NCBI RefSeq assembly: GCF_006346335.1
Contig: NZ_VDMC01000008.1
Span: forward strand, 79,138-143,137
DNA: 64,000 nucleotides
Source of the DNA: Aequorivita sinensis
GTDB taxonomy: Bacteria; Bacteroidota; Bacteroidia; Flavobacteriales; Flavobacteriaceae
Reading direction: 5' to 3'
Each line of letters begins with the position of its first letter. Position 1 is the first letter of the stretch. The notes under the pieces are model-generated. The model was not told where the DNA came from, searched no databases, and saw only the letters and a list, made by a program, of their open reading frames with translations. The translations under genes and the position numbers were made by a program. Shown in pieces: positions 36,071 to 43,491 of this stretch.

Positions 36071-37729
36071 ATGAAAAAAACTACTCTTTTCTTCATTTTA
36101 TGCTTCACCTTTCTTTACGCCTTTTCACAAGGTAATGGAGAACCGCTACCTGTTAGTTGGGGATTGAATATGGAATCCACACCCAGTATAGTAGAGTTGC
36201 CTGCTATAGATTTTGAAACTATAAATAGAGAAGACAAGGTAAACGATCAAGATAAAAGCATGCCTTGGCGATATGGTATTGAAATTCCTGTTAGATTAGA
36301 TATGCAACATAACGGTCTTTGGACTGTATTACCCAATGGAGGTAAAATATGGCAGGCAACGATTCAGTCTTCAGAAGCGGTAAATTTGAGCGTGAATTTC
36401 GATAAGTTTTATTTACCTGCAGGTTCTAGATTGCAACTTTTTAATAATGAACATACCGATATAACTTCAACGTTTACTAGTCATCAAAATCGTGATGATG
36501 GCCGGATAGGTACTTGGTTTGTTGAAGGAGATATTCTTTGGATAGAATATTACCAACCTCCAAACGTAGAAGGAGAACCTGAACTTCAATTAAGGAGTGT
36601 GATTCACGGATACAGAATGACTGCAATAAATACTATGCTCAATAATTCTAGAGGAATAAATGAGTCTGGCGATTGTAATTACGATGTTAATTGTTCAGTT
36701 GGTAATGACTTCGATCAGAAAAAAGATTTATTAAAAAAATCTGTTGCCTTACTAAATCTTGGAAATGGATTGTTATGTTCGTCTGCATTAATCAATAACA
36801 CCCGAAACGATAAAACACCTTATTTGCTTACTGCTAACCATTGTCTTGATAATAGTGACCCTTCCTTTTGGACTGTGCGTTTTAATTGGGTAAGCCCAAA
36901 CCCTGTTTGTGGAACTGGAGAAGACAGTAGTGATATACAAACAAACTTTACCATAAGTGGTGCAGAATTAAAAGCCCACAATAGCTTAAGCGACTTTGCT
37001 CTTGTGAAATTATACGATGACATTCCAAATTCTTGGGACGTTGCTTTTGCAGGTTGGGATAATTTAGATACCGACCCATTGTTTGAAGTAGGGATACACC
37101 ATCCTCAAGGTGATATTATGAAAGTTTGTAGAGACGATTCTGGGGCTCAAAAAATTGATGCCAACGGAACTAAAGCATGGATTATTGGAGGCGGGTCTCA
37201 AGGGTCTGGAAATGGTTGGGAAATAGGAACTACGGAAAGTGGCTCTTCAGGTTCACCATTATTTAATGAGAACGGTAAAATTATAGGTCAGCTATACGCT
37301 GGGGAATCAGCTTGTTTAGGATTAGAAACAAATAACGGCTACGATTTATATGGTAGATTTGGTGTGTCTTGGAATTCCGGTACAACTCCTGAAACTAGAT
37401 TGGTTGATTGGTTAGACCCAATTGAATCTGGACAAACAAGTATAGAAACTCTACAAAACAATCTTAATGTACCTGATTTTGAAGATTTGGGGAAACTATT
37501 AATCTACCCAAATCCTGCCAGTACTACGTTAACAGTTTTAAACAATCGCTATCCTAATTTAAGATATCAGTTGTTTAATGTAATAGGGCAAGAAATAAAC
37601 TCAGGATCATTATCGAATACGATGAATACAATAATAGTAGATAATATATCGGAAGGTATTTATTTTCTTTACCTTGTAAACCAGGACAACAACGATTCAA
37701 TGACAAAAAAGATTGTAATTAAACACTAA
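36071..37729 (+). CDS. Secreted trypsin-like serine peptidase with T9SS sorting domain
   Basis: Secreted protein of 552 residues: signal peptide (1-20), an N-terminal beta domain (about 60-180), a chymotrypsin-fold peptidase domain (about 205-450) resembling bacterial lysyl endopeptidases, and a C-terminal type A T9SS sorting domain (about 475-552, starting LLIYPNPAS and ending KKIVIKH). The catalytic triad is visible: His257 in TANHCLDN, Asp308 in SDFALVKL and Ser393 in SGSSGSP. Cysteines near the active site could form the disulfides seen in lysyl endopeptidases. It should be exported through the outer membrane by the T9SS. It is monocistronic, ending in a perfect hairpin terminator. Confidence 0.88.
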   Translation: MKKTTLFFILCFTFLYAFSQGNGEPLPVSWGLNMESTPSIVELPAIDFETINREDKVNDQDKSMPWRYGIEIPVRLDMQHNGLWTVLPNGGKIWQATIQSSEAVNLSVNFDKFYLPAGSRLQLFNNEHTDITSTFTSHQNRDDGRIGTWFVEGDILWIEYYQPPNVEGEPELQLRSVIHGYRMTAINTMLNNSRGINESGDCNYDVNCSVGNDFDQKKDLLKKSVALLNLGNGLLCSSALINNTRNDKTPYLLTANHCLDNSDPSFWTVRFNWVSPNPVCGTGEDSSDIQTNFTISGAELKAHNSLSDFALVKLYDDIPNSWDVAFAGWDNLDTDPLFEVGIHHPQGDIMKVCRDDSGAQKIDANGTKAWIIGGGSQGSGNGWEIGTTESGSSGSPLFNENGKIIGQLYAGESACLGLETNNGYDLYGRFGVSWNSGTTPETRLVDWLDPIESGQTSIETLQNNLNVPDFEDLGKLLIYPNPASTTLTVLNNRYPNLRYQLFNVIGQEINSGSLSNTMNTIIVDNISEGIYFLYLVNQDNNDSMTKKIVIKH

Positions 37730-37752
37730 CCTCCTCTAATTTCTATATAGTC

Positions 37753-37789
37753 AAAAGCCTCTTTTCCAATTTGGAAAAGAGGCTTTTTT
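37753..37789 (+). terminator. Terminator after the serine peptidase gene
   Basis: Perfect 17-bp palindrome with arms AAAAGCCTCTTTTCCAA and its complement, followed by T6. It ends only 26 bases before the rlmN start. Confidence 0.9.
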
Positions 37790-37802
37790 GTTTTAAAAAC
37801 CC

Positions 37803-37810
37803 TAATTTTG
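37803..37810 (+). promoter_or_regulatory. Candidate -7 box of rlmN
   Basis: TAATTTTG matches TAnnTTTG and ends only 4 bases before the ATG at 37815. If used, the rlmN transcript would have almost no 5-prime leader. The nearest TTG (37788) is 12 bases upstream, closer than usual. Confidence 0.4.
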
Positions 37811-37814
37811 CAGC

Positions 37815-38855
37815 ATGACAGAACAGAAGAAAGATATACGAGCCTTATCAAAAGAAGAACTTAGAGATTTCTTTGTTAGCATTGGCGACAAAGCCTTCCG
37901 TGGGACGCAGGTTTATGAATGGTTATGGAGTAAAGGAAGTCATAGTTTTGACGATATGACTAATCTTTCAAAAGAACTGCGAGCACATCTTAACGAGAAT
38001 TTCGTTATAAATCACATTAAAGTCGATCACTTTCAAAAAAGTAGTGATGGAACTATAAAAAATGCCGTAAAGCTGTTTGACGACTTTGTGGTGGAATCTG
38101 TGTTGATACCCACTAAAAACAGAACTACTGCTTGTGTTTCTTCGCAAGTTGGGTGCAGTTTAGATTGTTCGTTTTGTGCAACCGCTAGGTTAAAGCGAAT
38201 GAGAAATCTAAACCCAGATGAAATTTACGATCAAGTGGTTACTATAGATAGAGAGAGTAGGTTGTATCATAACAAACCGCTTTCCAACATTGTTTTTATG
38301 GGAATGGGCGAACCGTTGATGAACTATAAAAACGTGCTAGAATCAATTGAAAAGATCACTAGTGACGAAGGTTTAGGGATGTCGCCTAAGCGTATCACCG
38401 TTTCCACCTCAGGAGTACCTAAAATGATTAAAAAGCTCGCTGATGATGAAGTGAAATTCAACCTTGCTGTTTCTTTGCATTCTGCGGTTCAAGAAACCAG
38501 AGAGCAAATCATGCCATTTGCTAAAAGCTTCACCTTAGAAGACCTTAGAGAGTCGCTAGAGTATTGGTACAGTAAAACCAATCGTAAAATTACATACGAA
38601 TATATTGTTTGGAAGGATATAAATGATAAATGGGAAGATATACAGGCGCTTGTGGCTTTCTGTAAATATGTGCCGTGTAAAGTAAATATTATTGAATACA
38701 ACCCGATTGACGATGGGAATTTCCAACAGGCTTCATCAACCGTTATCGACGATTATATAGAGGCTTTAGAACACAACTATATCCCTGTTACGGTAAGACG
38801 AAGTAGAGGAAAAGATATTGATGCTGCCTGCGGACAATTGGCGAACAAACAGTAA
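37815..38855 (+). CDS. rlmN: 23S rRNA/tRNA (adenine C2) methyltransferase RlmN
   Basis: Radical SAM enzyme that methylates C2 of A2503 in 23S rRNA and A37 of some tRNAs; 346 residues. The iron-sulfur cysteines are Cys114, Cys118 and Cys121 (GCSLDCSFCATA), and the second catalytic cysteine is Cys339 in the C-terminal AACGQL. The GMGEP SAM-binding segment is also present. It is alone between two terminators. Confidence 0.96.
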   Translation: MTEQKKDIRALSKEELRDFFVSIGDKAFRGTQVYEWLWSKGSHSFDDMTNLSKELRAHLNENFVINHIKVDHFQKSSDGTIKNAVKLFDDFVVESVLIPTKNRTTACVSSQVGCSLDCSFCATARLKRMRNLNPDEIYDQVVTIDRESRLYHNKPLSNIVFMGMGEPLMNYKNVLESIEKITSDEGLGMSPKRITVSTSGVPKMIKKLADDEVKFNLAVSLHSAVQETREQIMPFAKSFTLEDLRESLEYWYSKTNRKITYEYIVWKDINDKWEDIQALVAFCKYVPCKVNIIEYNPIDDGNFQQASSTVIDDYIEALEHNYIPVTVRRSRGKDIDAACGQLANKQ

Positions 38856-38856
38856 A

Positions 38857-38886
38857 TAAAAAGAGCGGCTATAGGCCGCTCTTTTC
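38857..38886. terminator. Bidirectional terminator between rlmN and the T9SS gene fragment
   Basis: Arms AAAAGAGCGGC and GCCGCTCTTTT around TATAG; T-rich and A-rich on the two sides, so it can serve both convergent units. Confidence 0.85.
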
Positions 38887-38906
38887 CATTTATGCTAAAA
38901 TGTAAA

Positions 38907-39362
38907 TTAGTTCTTTACAATTTTAAATGACTTGCTAGCTCCATCGATAGATATGGTAGCAATGTAAACACCTGATTGTAATTCAGAAATGTTTACAGAT
39001 TCATTAGTGTTGTTTAATTTTTGAGAAACAACTTGCTGTCCTAACATATTGTAAAGAGCAATGCTATTCATTTTAATGCTAGATGAAAGATTTAATGTGT
39101 TGTTAGCAACTGAATATTGGAATCCTTTAAATTCGTTAGTTCCTACAGCTAAAACTCCAGATACCATTATATCGTCTATAGAGATGTAATCCATATCAGT
39201 AACATCGTGATGTCTAAAAGCAACGTAGATAGTTTCACCAGTAAATTCTGAAACATCTAAAGTACGAGTGTATTGAGTTCCAGCATCATTTGGATCATCA
39301 TAAACTTCAGTAAAAGTAACGTTAGAAGCTCCTAGGTCATTGATATCACTACTTGGTCCAAC
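38907..39362 (-). pseudogene. Truncated T9SS-secreted protein (choice-of-anchor J C-terminus and sorting domain)
   Basis: An open frame runs from 39362 down to the stop at 38907 (151 residues) but has no plausible start at its upstream end: it begins abruptly after stop codons at 39365 and beyond. The sequence reads as the last part of a jelly-roll adhesin domain of the cleaved-adhesin/choice-of-anchor J type (GETIYVAFRHHDVTDMDYIS and IDDIMVSG), then a linker, then a T9SS type A sorting domain (IALYNMLGQQVVSQ, GVYIATISIDGASKSFKIVKN-like end). The only internal ATG (39194) would leave 95 residues with no signal peptide. This is the 3-prime remnant of a larger secreted protein gene, cut off at about 39362. 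Confidence 0.85.
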
Positions 39363-39470
39363 TCAATTTAATTAAGATTTATGTGAAATGTTAGGAGAAT
39401 GGGCTTTTAAAAGCAGTGTTAAATATTGGATATATGTTTATTTATTTAAATCATTCACTGCTAAATTCAC

Positions 39471-39503
39471 TTGAAAATCATCATTCATTTTTAACTATCT
39501 TTG
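39471..39503 (+). promoter_or_regulatory. Promoter of the polyprenyl synthase gene
   Basis: TTG (39471-39473), 22 bases, TATCTTTG (39496-39503). The start codon is at 39511, so the transcript would be leaderless or nearly so. Confidence 0.6.
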
Positions 39504-39510
39504 GGGCTTT

Positions 39511-40488
39511 ATGAAGATAGTCTCGCGCATTAAACTACCGATTGAAAAGGAAATGGAGCTTTTTGAAAAAAAGTTCTCACAATCTATGTCTTCAAAAGTT
39601 TCTCTGCTAAATCGAATTACACATTATGTAGTAAATCGCAAAGGGAAACAAATGAGACCGATGTTTGTATTCCTTATCGCGAAAATGACCGGGCAAGGTA
39701 ATGTTAATGAACGCACTTATCGTGGAGCTTCTGTTATCGAACTTATACATACAGCAACCTTAGTGCACGACGATGTAGTAGACGACAGTAATCGCCGCCG
39801 TGGATTTTTCTCCATAAATGCGCTTTGGAAAAATAAAATTGCCGTACTAGTTGGGGATTACCTCCTTTCCAAAGGTTTGTTACTTTCTATTGATAACAAT
39901 GATTTCGATTTACTTAAAATTATCTCTGTCGCTGTTCGTGAAATGAGTGAAGGCGAATTACTTCAAATTGAAAAAGCACGTAAACTCGATATCACTGAAG
40001 AAGTTTACTTTGAAATTATCCGACAGAAAACAGCAACTTTAATTGCCGCCTGTTGTGCAATGGGTGCTCGCTCGGTTATGGCTCAGGATGATGAGGTAGA
40101 GAAAATGCGAAAATTTGGGGAACTTATAGGAACCGCGTTTCAGATAAAAGATGATTTATTCGATTACGGAAATGAACATATCGGGAAACCTACAGGGATA
40201 GATATTAAGGAACAGAAAATGACACTACCTTTAATTTACGCTCTAAATAATGCTTCACCTAAGGATAAGAAATGGCTTATCAATTCAGTAAAGAATCACA
40301 ATAAAGACAAAAAGCGCGTAAATGAAGTGATCGCTTTCGTGAAAAACAACGGCGGACTTGAATATGCGGTTACTAGAATGAAAGACTATCAGCAAGAGGC
40401 GTTGCAGCTTTTAGATTCTTATCCAAACTCTCCTTATAAAGAATCCCTAGAGTTGATGGTTAATTACGTTATTGATAGAAAGAAATAG
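39511..40488 (+). CDS. Polyprenyl diphosphate synthase
   Basis: Trans-isoprenyl diphosphate synthase, 325 residues, making the long prenyl chain (probably octaprenyl or similar, for menaquinone). First aspartate-rich motif Asp87-Asp88-x-x-Asp91 in LVHDDVVDDSNRRRG; second Asp214-Asp215-x-x-Asp218 in KDDLFDYG. Small residues before the first motif (ATLVH) suggest a long-chain product, but length cannot be fixed from sequence. Its promoter sits almost on the start codon. Confidence 0.92.
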   Translation: MKIVSRIKLPIEKEMELFEKKFSQSMSSKVSLLNRITHYVVNRKGKQMRPMFVFLIAKMTGQGNVNERTYRGASVIELIHTATLVHDDVVDDSNRRRGFFSINALWKNKIAVLVGDYLLSKGLLLSIDNNDFDLLKIISVAVREMSEGELLQIEKARKLDITEEVYFEIIRQKTATLIAACCAMGARSVMAQDDEVEKMRKFGELIGTAFQIKDDLFDYGNEHIGKPTGIDIKEQKMTLPLIYALNNASPKDKKWLINSVKNHNKDKKRVNEVIAFVKNNGGLEYAVTRMKDYQQEALQLLDSYPNSPYKESLELMVNYVIDRKK

Positions 40489-40742
40489 TATTTCGTATTC
40501 AGAAAACAGTAGCCTAACGATTAAACTTTCATATTTATTTTTAAATAAAATCTTTAGTCAAATTAAAGATGATTTTTTAATAATCAAGCTTCAGGCTCGA
40601 CCAAATCTTTTTATTTAGCTCTTTTTTTGTGCTTCTTACAGTACGCTATTGCTGAAGTTAGAAAACTTTTTCATTCCTCAGACAACCATTTCTCAAAAAC
40701 TTGCGTCTATATAAATAGAAGCCCTAATCAGCGAAGCGTATT
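40489..40742. other. Non-coding gap before the sigma factor gene
   Basis: No gene, hairpin terminator or promoter of consensus form is convincing in these 254 bases. The T-rich stretch at 40610-40630 is not preceded by a stable stem. Confidence 0.5.
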
Positions 40743-41309
40743 TTGAAAATTATCTCATTACATAAAAATTATTCAAAGTTAATAGCCAAAGCAGGTAATG
40801 GCGATCGCCGAGCTCAAAAAGAGCTGTATGATATGTTTGCCCCTAAAATGTTAGGCGTTTGTAGACAGTATTTAAAAAATATCGAGTTGGCTGAGGAGGT
40901 AATGCTTTCAGGTTTTTTTAAAGTCTTTACCCATTTATGTAACTATAATAATGAAGGAAGTTTTGAAGGTTGGATTCGTAGAATTATGGTAAACGAAAGT
41001 ATTTCTCAACTGCGGAAAGACAAAAAATTACACTTTGTTTCTGAACAGGAAATTGATAATACAACCCAGCATTCAACTTATATCAAAACGGAGTTGGAAA
41101 CTAATGAAATTCAGAAAATTATAGATAATCTTCCTGATGGCTATAAAACTGTTTTTGTGCTTTATGCAGTTGAAGGATACAAACACGGGGAAATTGCAGA
41201 GTTATTGCAAATAAGTGAGAATACATCAAAGTCACAGCTCTTTAAAGCTCGAAAAATGCTTCAAGATTTAGTGAAACAACAAAACAACTTAAGTTATGGC
41301 GCCTTATAA
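40743..41309 (+). CDS. RNA polymerase sigma-70 family factor (ECF type)
   Basis: ECF-type sigma factor, 188 residues. Region 2 (about 15-90) has DMFAPKMLGVCRQYLKN and GSFEGWIRRIMVNESI; region 4 (about 120-185) has LPDGYKTVFVLYAVEGYKHGEIAELLQISENTSKS. Translation starts at TTG (40743): the residues before the first ATG (40830) belong to the conserved region 2, so the ATG would cut into the domain. The next gene overlaps its end by 14 bases and encodes a single-pass membrane protein, a layout like sigma/anti-sigma pairs. Confidence 0.9.
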   Translation: MKIISLHKNYSKLIAKAGNGDRRAQKELYDMFAPKMLGVCRQYLKNIELAEEVMLSGFFKVFTHLCNYNNEGSFEGWIRRIMVNESISQLRKDKKLHFVSEQEIDNTTQHSTYIKTELETNEIQKIIDNLPDGYKTVFVLYAVEGYKHGEIAELLQISENTSKSQLFKARKMLQDLVKQQNNLSYGAL

Positions 41310-42075
41310 ATTAGAAGATAATATTCGTGAAAAGTTAGAGTCGAGGGAGTTAAAGCCTTCTGAAAAGGCTTGGGATAAGCTACAAGTAAAGCTGGATGCA
41401 GAACAACCTCAAAAGAAAACTGTATTGTGGTATTACGTTGCGGCAAGTGTTATTGGTATCCTCATTTTAAGTTCAGTTTTCTATACTAATACAATTGAAG
41501 TTAAAGATGAAATTGTAACAGAAAGTGGAGATGAAAAAACAATTGATAACGATTTAAAAATCATTCCGCATAGTGAAGATGCTCAAAAATATGTTTCTAC
41601 ACAAAATAATTCTGTTGTAAACAAACCTGAAGGAAATAAGGGTAAAGAAAAATTGCAATCAAATTCAAATTCAAATTTAAAGACGTCAAGCCCAGAATCA
41701 CCTCTGTCAACGGGTACTAAAAAATCTGAAATTGATAAAGAAATTGATAAAACTAAAGTTCTTGCAAATACCGAAAAGGAGAAGTCGTTGGAAGAAGAAC
41801 TTATTAACGCCAAGGTAGATGAGGTAATTGCATCTCTAAAGGAATTACAGCATAACCATAACGAGGTAAGTATAACTGAAGTTGAAGATCTGCTAAATAA
41901 AGCGCGCCGTGAAATTCAAACCCAAAAAATTCTCAACACACCTAAAGTAGATGCTACTGCCTTGCTACAGGAAGTGGAATGGGAACTAGAAAAGAGTTTC
42001 CGCGATAAAGTATTCGATGCTTTAGGCGAAGGTTTTATAAAAATTAGAACTGCAGTTATTGAAAGAAACGATTGA
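41296..42075 (+). CDS. Single-pass membrane protein, possible anti-sigma factor
   Basis: Protein of 259 residues with a short cytoplasmic helical segment (1-41, APYKLEDNIREKLESRELKPS), one transmembrane helix (about 42-63) and a long charged extracytoplasmic part with a Ser/Asn/Lys-rich linker (about 95-145) and coiled coil (about 155-235). The gene overlaps the sigma factor gene by 14 bases, so the two are translationally coupled. Inference: the N-terminus may hold the sigma factor, but no zinc-binding anti-sigma motif (HxxxCxxC) is present and no family is recognised. Confidence 0.6.
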   Translation: MAPYKLEDNIREKLESRELKPSEKAWDKLQVKLDAEQPQKKTVLWYYVAASVIGILILSSVFYTNTIEVKDEIVTESGDEKTIDNDLKIIPHSEDAQKYVSTQNNSVVNKPEGNKGKEKLQSNSNSNLKTSSPESPLSTGTKKSEIDKEIDKTKVLANTEKEKSLEEELINAKVDEVIASLKELQHNHNEVSITEVEDLLNKARREIQTQKILNTPKVDATALLQEVEWELEKSFRDKVFDALGEGFIKIRTAVIERND

Positions 42076-42085
42076 GTAAGTGATG

Positions 42086-42105
42086 CCTCGAGCGCAGTCG
42101 AGAGG
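42086..42105. repeat. REP-like palindrome
   Basis: CCTCGAGCGCAGTCGAGAGG, arms CTCGA and TCGAG, in the gap between the membrane protein gene and the beta-barrel gene. Same family as the in-gene copy at 8095. Confidence 0.6.
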
Positions 42106-42234
42106 TTCTTGAAATTTCTAAAATTTTAATCAAATTTCATTATTAAATAGGTGAAACTACCCCAACCATCGTCTTCCAACCAAAGACTGCCGACTAAAAA
42201 AAATCATTCATCAATAATCAAAAATCGAACAATT

Positions 42235-43311
42235 ATGAAATCATTAATCACAATTTCAACAGCCCTAACTATGTTTTTTCTTGCCAGTAATTATTCACAC
42301 GCTCAGGAAAAACAAGTGGACTCACTAAGTGTCGTCGAAAAATTCTCTCGTGTTAAAAAAGAGATAGTTCAACAGGAAAAGAATGCTCTAAAAATTGAAG
42401 TCGAAAATATTAATAAACGTCTTGAAACAGGAAGCATCGATCAAGCTGAGGCCGAAATTTTAAAAAGTGCCGCCGCTAAAAAACACGCATTAAATATAGA
42501 AAATCGACTGTCTATTGTTGACAATAAAATGGAATTGTACAAGCGTAATGGGGAATTAGGAGAAAATGAAGATAAAGCCTACGTGGCTATCAGTTTTGGT
42601 AATGAAGATGCTAATAACACTCGGGTTTTTGGGGTTTCGGTTAAAAGTAAAGAAAAGAAAGTGGTTTATGACAGACGCACAATTTCAGATGGTTATATAG
42701 CGGTTGGACTAAACAATGTTGTTACTTCAGGAGAATCCTTGGAGGATTCAGATTTTAAAGTTGCTGGTAGTCGATTTGCCGAATTAGGGTGGACTTGGAA
42801 AACTCGTGTTTTCGACAATTCTAATTGGTTGCGAGTTAGGTATGGTCTTGCATTTCAGTTTAACGGACTTAAACCAACCGATAACAGACTTTTTGTAGAT
42901 ACTGGGGAACAAACGGAACTTCAAACCTATCCGCTAAATTTAAAAAAGTCAAAATTTAGAATGGACAACCTAGTAATTCCAATTCATTTTGAATTTGGAC
43001 CTTCCAAAAAGATTGAACACGACGATTATTTTCGATATGTAACCCGTGATCAGTTCAAATTTGGGATTGGAGGTTACGGAGGTATTAATTTAGGTGCTCG
43101 TCAAAAACTTAAATTTGAAGAAGATGGTGAAAATCAGAAACAAAAATTGAAAGCTAATTACAACACTAATAATTTTATTTATGGATTAAGTGCTTATATA
43201 GGTTGGGGGGCCACTTCAATTTATGCTAAATACGACCTTAATACCATCTTTAAAAATAACGCTGTGGATCAACATAATGTTTCATTGGGCCTAAGGCTTG
43301 ATTTGGAGTAG
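42235..43311 (+). CDS. Outer-membrane beta-barrel protein with coiled-coil N-terminus
   Basis: Exported protein of 358 residues from the ATG at 42235, which opens with a signal peptide (MKSLITISTALTMFFLASNYSHAQ-like, cleaved after about 24). A GTG 84 bases upstream in frame would put non-signal sequence first. Residues about 35-115 are a charged coiled coil; the rest alternates polar and hydrophobic residues and ends in VSLGLRLDLE, as in outer-membrane barrels. It is the third gene after the sigma factor and may be its target or sensor partner. Ends in a hairpin terminator. Confidence 0.65.
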   Translation: MKSLITISTALTMFFLASNYSHAQEKQVDSLSVVEKFSRVKKEIVQQEKNALKIEVENINKRLETGSIDQAEAEILKSAAAKKHALNIENRLSIVDNKMELYKRNGELGENEDKAYVAISFGNEDANNTRVFGVSVKSKEKKVVYDRRTISDGYIAVGLNNVVTSGESLEDSDFKVAGSRFAELGWTWKTRVFDNSNWLRVRYGLAFQFNGLKPTDNRLFVDTGEQTELQTYPLNLKKSKFRMDNLVIPIHFEFGPSKKIEHDDYFRYVTRDQFKFGIGGYGGINLGARQKLKFEEDGENQKQKLKANYNTNNFIYGLSAYIGWGATSIYAKYDLNTIFKNNAVDQHNVSLGLRLDLE

Positions 43312-43342
43312 CCAAAATCTCCATTTTATTCGTTTGTTTATT

Positions 43343-43391
43343 AACCTGCAAGGTATCTCCGGTTTTTGCGAGGCTCCTTGTAGGTTCTTTT
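43343..43391 (+). terminator. Terminator after the beta-barrel gene
   Basis: Arms AACCTGCAAGG (43343-43353) and CCTTGTAGGTT (43376-43386) with one G-U pair, followed by CTTTTT. The 22-base loop is long. Confidence 0.65.
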
Positions 43392-43491
43392 TATTTTAAC
43401 TGAAATAGTAAAGGCTTAGGTTTTTCATTCTTAATATCCCTATTTTTACAAATCCAAAATTGGTAACAACAAACTATTAATTCACCATAAA

